Assembly (NCBI RefSeq): GCF_014195545.1
Contig: NZ_JACIBX010000011.1
Span: 32,676 to 96,675 of the forward strand
Direction of reading: 5' to 3'
Length of the DNA stretch: 64,000 nt
Source: Limimaricola variabilis
GTDB taxonomy: Bacteria; Pseudomonadota; Alphaproteobacteria; Rhodobacterales; Rhodobacteraceae
Shown: positions 63,297-64,000 of the stretch, piece by piece
How the letters are laid out: each line of letters starts with the position of its first letter
Position numbering within the stretch: the first letter of the stretch is position 1
The notes under the pieces: model-generated
The model's input: the letters and a program-made list of their open reading frames with translations, nothing else
The model's database searches: none
Told to the model about the DNA's origin: nothing
Program-made: the position numbers and the translations under genes

Positions 63297-64000
63297 ATGA
63301 AGATCCTAGTCCCCGTGAAGCGGGTGATCGACTACAACGTGAAGGTGCGTGTGAAGTCGGACGGCTCGGGCGTCGATCTGGCGAACGTGAAGATGTCGAT
63401 GAACCCGTTCGACGAGATCGCGGTCGAGGAGGCGATCCGGCTGAAGGAGGCGGGTGTCGCCTCCGAGGTGGTGGCGGTGTCGATCGGCGTGAAGCAGGCG
63501 CAGGAGACGCTCAGGACGGCGCTGGCGATGGGCGCGGACCGGGCGATCCTGGTGGTCGCCGCCGATGCGCCGGATCAGGACATCGAGCCACTGGCGGTGG
63601 CGAAGATCCTCGCCAAGCTGGTCGAGCAGGAGCAGCCGCAGCTGGTGCTCTGCGGCAAGCAGGCGATCGACAACGACATGAACGCCACCGGGCAGATGCT
63701 CTCGGCGCTGTTGGGCTGGTCCCAGGCCACCTTCGCCTCCGAGGTGAAGATCGACGGTGACAAGGCGCAGGTGACGCGCGAGGTCGATGGCGGTCTGCAG
63801 ACGATCTCGGTGAAGCTGCCGGCGATCGTCTCGGTGGACCTGCGGCTGAACGAGCCGCGCTACGCTTCGCTGCCCAACATCATGAAGGCCAAGAAGAAGC
63901 CGCTCGACGAGAAGACGGCGGCCGATTTCGGCGTCGACGTCAGCCCGCGGCTGGAGGTGGTGAAGACCGCCGAGCCGCCGGAGCGCAAGGCGGGGATGAT
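63297..64000 (+). CDS. etfB: Electron transfer flavoprotein subunit beta (3' end cut by window)
   Basis: The first 234 residues of EtfB, which with EtfA carries electrons from acyl-CoA dehydrogenases to ETF-QO. It begins [19 protein letters not shown], and has [26 protein letters not shown] [18 protein letters not shown], the AMP-binding [17 protein letters not shown], and [14 protein letters not shown]. The family is about 250 residues, so only the last few are off the edge. AAGGAAAGG precedes the ATG. etfA should follow just outside. Confidence 0.95.
   Translation, partial: MKILVPVKRVIDYNVKVRVKSDGSGVDLANVKMSMNPFDEIAVEEAIRLKEAGVASEVVAVSIGVKQAQETLRTALAMGADRAILVVAADAPDQDIEPLAVAKILAKLVEQEQPQLVLCGKQAIDNDMNATGQMLSALLGWSQATFASEVKIDGDKAQVTREVDGGLQTISVKLPAIVSVDLRLNEPRYASLPNIMKAKKKPLDEKTAADFGVDVSPRLEVVKTAEPPERKAGM

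Overview
The window is a GC-rich stretch of chromosome that looks like a marine or soil alphaproteobacterium of the Rhodobacteraceae/Roseobacter group. The grounds are gene content and order: a uvrC-pgsA-moaD-moaE run, a phaA/phaB pair, a 48-residue aa3-type cytochrome oxidase subunit IV, a COQ9 protein, ETF-ubiquinone oxidoreductase, a plant-type glutamate-cysteine ligase, a TIGR02302-type low-complexity protein and a DmdC-like acyl-CoA dehydrogenase. No insertion sequence, prophage, integrase, CRISPR array, rRNA or tRNA gene was seen. No gap between genes exceeds 300 bases. The region reads as vertically inherited core genome.

Layout. 1-2906: the 3' end of uvrC, then pgsA, moaD and moaE (DNA repair, phosphatidylglycerol, molybdopterin synthase). 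3016-6636: a degenerate EAL protein, then phaA, a patatin-like lipase and phaB (acetoacetyl-CoA and hydroxybutyrate metabolism). 6865-11701: small DUF465 and DUF2007 proteins, a tRNA methyltransferase-like enzyme, a polyprenyl diphosphate synthase and ispE (isoprenoids), and a TPR protein. 11810-17752: ETF-QO, greA, mobA, an unusual lipoprotein, oxidase subunit IV and a conserved protein of unknown role. 17881-23657: accA, then a tightly overlapping leftward operon ftsE-ftsX-plsC-PPOX flavoprotein, divergent from a zinc-ribbon/acidic membrane protein. 23668-29405: TIGR02302 protein, lysA, DUF2834 protein, mini-lipoprotein and argH. 29430-36930: periplasmic thiol proteins (TlpA-like and DsbD-alpha-like) around a YqgE/AlgH protein, then moaB, a LysE exporter, a UDG-like protein with altered active-site motifs, an OmpA-like protein and ubiA. 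36943-44033: rsmE, gshA, plsY, pyrC-like and pyrB, and tsaC. 44133-50211: DmdC-like acyl-CoA dehydrogenase, metallo-beta-lactamase-fold protein, dipeptide epimerase, D-amino-acid aminotransferase and small conserved proteins. 50381-64000: pyk, rpmI-rplT, pheS-(secreted protein)-pheT, mscL, an azoreductase-like protein, a ferritin-like protein, ald with a divergent Lrp regulator, a peroxiredoxin, rpsU, a COQ9 protein, a quinone oxidoreductase and the start of etfB.

How the genes work together. Acyl-CoA oxidation is represented by the acyl-CoA dehydrogenase, etfB (right edge) and ETF-QO, which would feed electrons to ubiquinone. Ubiquinone itself is served by the polyprenyl synthase, ubiA and COQ9. 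Lipid synthesis (accA, plsC, plsY, pgsA) is spread over the window. Many neighbours overlap by 1-4 bases (TGATG, ATGA or GTGA), which suggests translational coupling.

I found no clear new multi-gene system. The best second-look items are proteins that keep a fold but have lost catalytic residues (UDG-like, PyrC-like, EAL), short coupled membrane or secreted proteins inside housekeeping operons, and a concentration of the rare tetramer CTAG just upstream of genes. All functions are inferred from sequence by eye. No database search was run.
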